A stretch of DNA of 10,660 bases, from positions 1-10,660 of the forward strand of contig WQVR01000015.1 of assembly GCA_009785775.1 (NCBI GenBank). The letters are read 5' to 3'. This stretch comes from Candidatus Proendomicrobium guianensium. Its GTDB lineage: Bacteria; Elusimicrobiota; Endomicrobiia; Endomicrobiales; Endomicrobiaceae. Both the position numbers and the translations under genes were made by a program. The notes below the pieces were generated by a model, which was given only the letters and a program-made list of their open reading frames with translations, made no database searches and was not told the origin of the DNA. Positions 7,400 to 10,660 of the stretch are shown here, one piece after another; within the stretch, counting starts at the first letter, position 1; each line of letters opens with the position of its first letter.

Positions 7400-8263
7400 A
7401 TGAGAATACCGGAACCGGTAAAAAGAATACCCGTAAAAAAAGGTATTTACATACTGCCAAGCCTTTTTACGCTTGGTAATCTCGCTTGCGGGTTTATGTC
7501 TGTAATAAACTCTATTAATGGTAATTTTAACACGGCCGCTTGGATGATAATGCTTGCGATTGCTTTCGACGTAATAGACGGGCGCGTGGCGCGCTTAACT
7601 AATACCACAAGCCGTTTCGGTATGGAGTTAGATTCTTTGTGTGATTTAATTTCCTTCGGTATGGCGCCCGCTATACTTATGTATTTGCTGGTACTGTCGC
7701 AAATGCTTAACTATAAAGCGGGTGTGGGGATAGCTTTATTTTTTGTTATTGCAAGCGCCTTAAGGCTTGCCAAGTTTAATTTACAAACGCAAACTAGCGA
7801 TGCGGAAAATGAAAATAGCGAACAAAATGCAGACGCTTTCAAGCGGTTTTCGGGGCTTCCGACGCCTGCTGCGGCAGGGTTAATGGCGTCTTTTGTACTT
7901 AGCTGGGAAATTTTTTACGGCAACGTTGTTTTAGACTTTAACACAATACCTTACCTTATGGAAAAAATGCCGTTTTTCTTTAACGCAATGCCGCTGTTAA
8001 TGGTTTTGATATCTTTTTTAATGTTATCTAATGTGCCTTACTCGGTAGTTAAAAAGTTTAAGTTTTCGCGTCCTAAAACCATGCAACTTTTGGTGTTGGT
8101 TGTAGCGCTTTTAATGGTAGTTATAGTATTTCCGCAAAATATGTTTTTTATCATTTTTTTAACGTACGCTTTAAGCGGCATTGTTTTAATGGTGCGCAGG
8201 TATTTGCGTATGATATACGCCTTTGGAAAAAAACGCCGCCAAAAAGGTATTGATAATGAATAA
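7400..8263 (+). CDS. pssA: CDP-diacylglycerol-serine O-phosphatidyltransferase
   Basis: It joins serine to CDP-diacylglycerol, releasing CMP and giving phosphatidylserine, the substrate of the Psd encoded just upstream. It is an integral membrane enzyme of the CDP-alcohol phosphotransferase family. The signature is complete: D60-G61-x2-A64-R65-x8-G74-x3-D78-x3-D82 (DGRVAR, then GMELDSLCD), preceded by the usual LPSLFTLGNLACGF near the N-terminus. Several hydrophobic stretches follow, including four likely membrane segments in the last 120 residues, and a basic tail ends the protein. At 287 residues it is somewhat long for the family but intact. There is no clear Shine-Dalgarno site before the ATG, only a run of A with one G, so translation may be coupled to psd 11 bases upstream. 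Type II (processing) PssA is excluded by the fold. Confidence 0.94.
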   Translation: MRIPEPVKRIPVKKGIYILPSLFTLGNLACGFMSVINSINGNFNTAAWMIMLAIAFDVIDGRVARLTNTTSRFGMELDSLCDLISFGMAPAILMYLLVLSQMLNYKAGVGIALFFVIASALRLAKFNLQTQTSDAENENSEQNADAFKRFSGLPTPAAAGLMASFVLSWEIFYGNVVLDFNTIPYLMEKMPFFFNAMPLLMVLISFLMLSNVPYSVVKKFKFSRPKTMQLLVLVVALLMVVIVFPQNMFFIIFLTYALSGIVLMVRRYLRMIYAFGKKRRQKGIDNE

Positions 8264-8354
8264 CTCCTTTCGAACTTCGCCCATATGCATACTTTCCTTC
8301 AACGGCACGTTGGGATATTTGCGACTTAGAAGCCTAGGGAACAAGGTTACCTAA
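8256..8354 (+). CDS. Possible 32-residue leucine leader peptide before leuA
   Basis: A short ORF starts at an ATG inside the last codons of pssA, in another frame, with AAAGG 8 bases upstream, and stops with TAA at 8352. It has five Leu codons, four of them within nine codons (TTG 8310, TTG 8319, CTT 8325, CTA 8334), beside uncommon-looking CGA and AGA Arg codons. It ends 58 bases before leuA, the first gene of leucine synthesis, and its Leu codons lie in the 5' arm of a foldable stem. That is the arrangement expected for ribosome-mediated attenuation. Against it, the Leu codons are not a pure run and no clean terminator U tract follows. The ORF is real; the function is inference. Confidence 0.3.
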   Translation: MNNSFRTSPICILSFNGTLGYLRLRSLGNKVT

Positions 8355-8407
8355 AATCTTGTAAGCGTAAATGTATCTTTCTTTCCATAAAAATTAACGG
8401 AGTGCCG
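8300..8407 (+). promoter_or_regulatory. Structured leader region upstream of leuA
   Basis: The gap between pssA and leuA can fold extensively. A small hairpin pairs 8300-8304 (CAACG) with 8308-8312 (CGTTG). A longer stem pairs 8315-8328 with 8362-8374: nine pairs (two of them G-U), one bulged A, then four more pairs. It encloses a second stem, 8342-8348 with 8355-8361. Separately, CGGCAC (8303-8308) is complementary to GTGCCG (8402-8407), which overlaps the last base of the leuA ribosome site GGAG (8399-8402); this pairing and the small hairpin exclude each other. The pairings were found by eye, with no energies computed. I recognise no known riboswitch: there is no T-box motif and no ykkC core beyond a short CTAGGG. 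No convincing separate leuA promoter was seen. Confidence 0.35.
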
Positions 8408-8412
8408 CAATA

Positions 8413-9957
8413 ATGAATAAAGATAAAGTGATGTTTTTTGATACCACCTTGCGCGACGGGGAACAATCTCCCGGTGCAAGCATGAATTTAAAAGAAAAAA
8501 TTTTAATAGCAGGTCAGCTTGCTTCTATGGGTGTAGATATTATAGAAGCGGGTTTTCCTATTACAAGTCCGGGCGATTTTGACGCTGTGCGAGCTATCGC
8601 CAAAGAAATTAAAGGGCCTGTAATAGCGGGTCTTGCGCGGGCGTCTGAAAAAGATATTATAGCTTGTTGGAATGCCGTAAAATATTCTAAAAAACCGCGT
8701 ATACACGTTTTTATAGCCACTTCTGACCTTCACATTGAAAAGAAACTTCAAAAAACGCGCGCGCAAGTGTTAGATATGGCTGTGCACGCGGTAAAATTTG
8801 CAAAAAAATATTGTGACGATATTGAATTTTCCTGCGAAGACGCCTCCAGAAGCGACAGGGCGTTTTTAACGGAAATTGTTGAGGCGGCAATTTCATCGGG
8901 CGCTTCCACCATAAACATTCCCGATACAGTCGGCTATACATTGCCAGAAGAGTTTGGCTCTTTGATAAGGCATATAAAAGAAACAGTCAGCAATATAAAC
9001 AAAACCGTCATCAGCGTGCATTGCCATAATGATTTAGGGTTGGCTGTTGCGAACTCTCTTGCCGCGATAGCCGCAGGCGCGCGTCAGGTTGAAAGCACCA
9101 TTAACGGTATTGGCGAGCGCGCGGGTAATGCGGCTCTGGAAGAAATTGTAATGGCGTTAAACACGCGTCCCAATTACTTTAACGTGAAACATCAAATAAA
9201 AACTAAAGAAATTTACAAAACAAGTAAATTGGTTTCAAGCTTAACGGGCATTATGGTGCAGCCTAACAAAGCTATTGTCGGCGCAAATGCTTTTGCGCAC
9301 GAATCGGGCATTCACCAAGACGGTATGCTTAAAGACAGAAACACTTACGAAATTATGCGCCCGCAAGATGTGGGCGTGCCTGAAAGTTTGCTTGTGCTTG
9401 GCAAGCACTCAGGGCGGCACGCATTTTTAAAGCGCGTAAAAGAATTGGGTTATAAAATAGAAGACGCGAAAACCACAGACGCATTGTTTGAAAAATTTAA
9501 AATACTTGCCGACAAAAAAAAGTGCATTTTTGACGACGATATTATAGCCATAATAGAAGAAGGCGTTTCAGACGTTAAAGAAACTTATGTTTTAGATTAT
9601 GTAGACTCCGTGGGCGGTACTGGTATAATACCTGCGGCAACTGTGCGCTTGCAAAAAATTGCAGGTTTAAAAAAAGAAAAAACAAAACTTTTAACTGAAA
9701 CCGCCTCGGGCTCGGGTCCTGTAGACGCTGTGTATAAAGCCATAGACAAAATAACTGGTATAGAGGCAAAACTTGCGGACTATTCGCTTCGCGCCGTTTC
9801 CTGCGGGGAAGACGCTCAAGGTGAAGTAAGCTTAAAAATAAATTCAGGCGGTATTGTTTTTATGGGTAAGGGCGCTTCAACAGACATTGTGGAAGCAAGC
9901 GCAAAGGCTTACTTGCAAGCAATAAATAAGGCAATATCATTTAAAAATAAAAAATAA
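8413..9957 (+). CDS. leuA: 2-isopropylmalate synthase
   Basis: It condenses acetyl-CoA with 2-oxoisovalerate to 2-isopropylmalate, the committed step of leucine synthesis, in the cytoplasm. At 514 residues it has the usual length. The TIM-barrel catalytic domain shows FFDTTLRDGEQSPG (8-21, with R14 and D15), EAGFP, the metal ligands H203 and H205 in VHCHNDLG, and NGIGERAGNAALEE (N239 in the ligand position). HESGIHQDG (296-304) and GKHSGRHAF follow in the linker. The C-terminal regulatory domain (about 370-510) that binds leucine in this family is complete, with GGTGIIPAATV and the ASGSGPVDAVYKAID motif, so feedback inhibition is likely. The ATG has GGAG 10 bases upstream. It lies 149 bases behind pssA, after the structured leader, and 21 bases before leuC. 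Homocitrate or citramalate synthase are less likely given the full LeuA motif set and the leuC neighbour. Confidence 0.96.
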   Translation: MNKDKVMFFDTTLRDGEQSPGASMNLKEKILIAGQLASMGVDIIEAGFPITSPGDFDAVRAIAKEIKGPVIAGLARASEKDIIACWNAVKYSKKPRIHVFIATSDLHIEKKLQKTRAQVLDMAVHAVKFAKKYCDDIEFSCEDASRSDRAFLTEIVEAAISSGASTINIPDTVGYTLPEEFGSLIRHIKETVSNINKTVISVHCHNDLGLAVANSLAAIAAGARQVESTINGIGERAGNAALEEIVMALNTRPNYFNVKHQIKTKEIYKTSKLVSSLTGIMVQPNKAIVGANAFAHESGIHQDGMLKDRNTYEIMRPQDVGVPESLLVLGKHSGRHAFLKRVKELGYKIEDAKTTDALFEKFKILADKKKCIFDDDIIAIIEEGVSDVKETYVLDYVDSVGGTGIIPAATVRLQKIAGLKKEKTKLLTETASGSGPVDAVYKAIDKITGIEAKLADYSLRAVSCGEDAQGEVSLKINSGGIVFMGKGASTDIVEASAKAYLQAINKAISFKNKK

Positions 9958-9978
9958 TAGTTACGGAGAAAAAGCACT

Positions 9979-10660
9979 ATGGCTCAAACCATCGCAGAAA
10001 AAATTTTAGCTGCCCACTGCGGCAAAAAAGAAGTTCATCCGGGTGAATTTATAGAGCCCAAAATAGACATAGCCCTTTCTAATGATGTTACCGCCCCGCT
10101 GGCGATAAAAGAATTTAGAAAAACCGGCATAAAAAAAGTGTTCGACAAAAAACGCATTGCCTTGGTTATGGACCACTTTACGCCTAATAAAGACATCGGC
10201 AGCGCAGAGCATGTGAAATTTGTGCGCGAATTCGCCAAAGAACAAAAAATTCTTCACTTCTACGAAGGCGGAACCTGCGGCGTAGAACACGCTCTTTTGC
10301 ACGAAAAAGGCATAGTTGTGCCGGGCGATATTGTTGTGGGCGCGGATTCCCACACCTGTACTTACGGCGCAATGGGCGCGTTTGGAACGGGCATGGGTTC
10401 TACAGACATTGCCGCTGCCATGGCAACTGGAAAAGTTTGGATGAAAGTGCCCGAAAGCATAAAATTTGTTTACAAAGGCAAGCTTAACAAATGGGTAAGC
10501 GGTAAAGACTTAATACTTTACACTATAGGTTTAATAGGCGTAGACGGCGCATTGTATAAAGCGATGGAGTTTACGGGTCCCGTAATTGAAAAAATGACCA
10601 TGGCAGAGCGTTTTACAATGAGCAATATGGCAATAGAAGCCGGCGGCAAAGCAGGTATTA
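9979..10660 (+). CDS. leuC: 3-isopropylmalate dehydratase large subunit, N-terminal part (cut by window edge)
   Basis: With the small subunit LeuD, this aconitase-family Fe-S enzyme isomerises 2-isopropylmalate to 3-isopropylmalate, the step after LeuA. The frame is open from the ATG at 9979 to the end of the window, 227 codons; the family form it resembles is about 420 residues, so roughly half is seen. Landmarks are VMDHFTPNKD (63-72), EGGTCGVEHALLHEKG (96-111), VVPGDIVVGADSHTCTYGA (113-131), whose C127 is the expected first Fe-S ligand, and GAFGTGMGSTDIAAAMATGK. The remaining two cluster cysteines lie beyond the edge. GGAG sits 10 bases before the ATG, and leuA ends 21 bases upstream, so the two are cotranscribed. 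Homoaconitase-type dehydratases share these motifs; the leuA context favours LeuC. Confidence 0.93.
   Translation, partial: MAQTIAEKILAAHCGKKEVHPGEFIEPKIDIALSNDVTAPLAIKEFRKTGIKKVFDKKRIALVMDHFTPNKDIGSAEHVKFVREFAKEQKILHFYEGGTCGVEHALLHEKGIVVPGDIVVGADSHTCTYGAMGAFGTGMGSTDIAAAMATGKVWMKVPESIKFVYKGKLNKWVSGKDLILYTIGLIGVDGALYKAMEFTGPVIEKMTMAERFTMSNMAIEAGGKAGI

Noticed and set aside
8285..8329. Second short ORF in the leuA leader (ATG at 8285, 14 codons)
   Set aside because: It has only one Leu codon and no ribosome site; the overlapping ORF at 8256 is the better candidate.
8329..8362. CTAGGG in the leuA leader as part of a ykkC-type (guanidine, ppGpp or PRPP) riboswitch
   Set aside because: The other conserved blocks expected downstream (ACUGGUCCGAGAG-like and GGGAUAAAAGCCC-like) are absent.
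8341..8386. Inner leader hairpin as a rho-independent terminator
   Set aside because: It is followed by AAGCGTAAATG and then a mixed pyrimidine tract, not a U run.
10006..10372. Minus-strand ORFs of 62-115 codons at the right end
   Set aside because: They lie opposite leuC, which is open on the plus strand with clear aconitase-family motifs.

Overview
The window comes from an A+T-rich bacterium. It carries the two-step phosphatidylethanolamine pathway and leucine biosynthesis in one gene series, which fits an envelope with phosphatidylethanolamine as a main lipid (Gram-negative style). Gene order and composition would suit Elusimicrobiota or a similarly small, A+T-rich lineage, but that is a low-confidence guess from memory. 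All complete protein genes have intact frames. Both ends are cut by real genes: ligA on the left and leuC on the right.

Layout. (1) Positions 1-1649, minus strand: nusB followed by ligA, read leftward from a plausible promoter at about 1682-1711. (2) Positions 1788-6632, plus strand: one very large gene, divergent from nusB. It fuses a DEDD-type 3'-5' exonuclease domain, a RecQ-like SF2 helicase and a UvrD/PcrA-like SF1 helicase in 1614 residues. It is locally more A+T-rich than its neighbours and is closed by a strong hairpin terminator (6659-6690). (3) From 6689 to the right end, plus strand: psd, pssA, leuA and the start of leuC, closely spaced and probably one transcription unit. Psd and PssA are consecutive steps (CDP-diacylglycerol + serine to phosphatidylserine, then decarboxylation to phosphatidylethanolamine). 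LeuA and LeuC are the first two steps of leucine synthesis from 2-oxoisovalerate.

The most interesting elements are: the triple-fusion helicase, with its altered exonuclease active site, missing RecQ zinc module and an apparent insert in the RecQ core; the 149-base gap between pssA and leuA, which holds a small ORF with clustered Leu codons that overlaps a foldable nested hairpin, a candidate leucine leader/attenuator; and a Ser-Ser in place of the usual Gly-Ser at the self-cleavage site of phosphatidylserine decarboxylase.

No gene-free stretch exceeds 300 bases. The longest gaps are 8264-8412, 1650-1787 and 6633-6755, and each is described below. I saw no tRNA, rRNA, CRISPR array, insertion sequence or attachment site.
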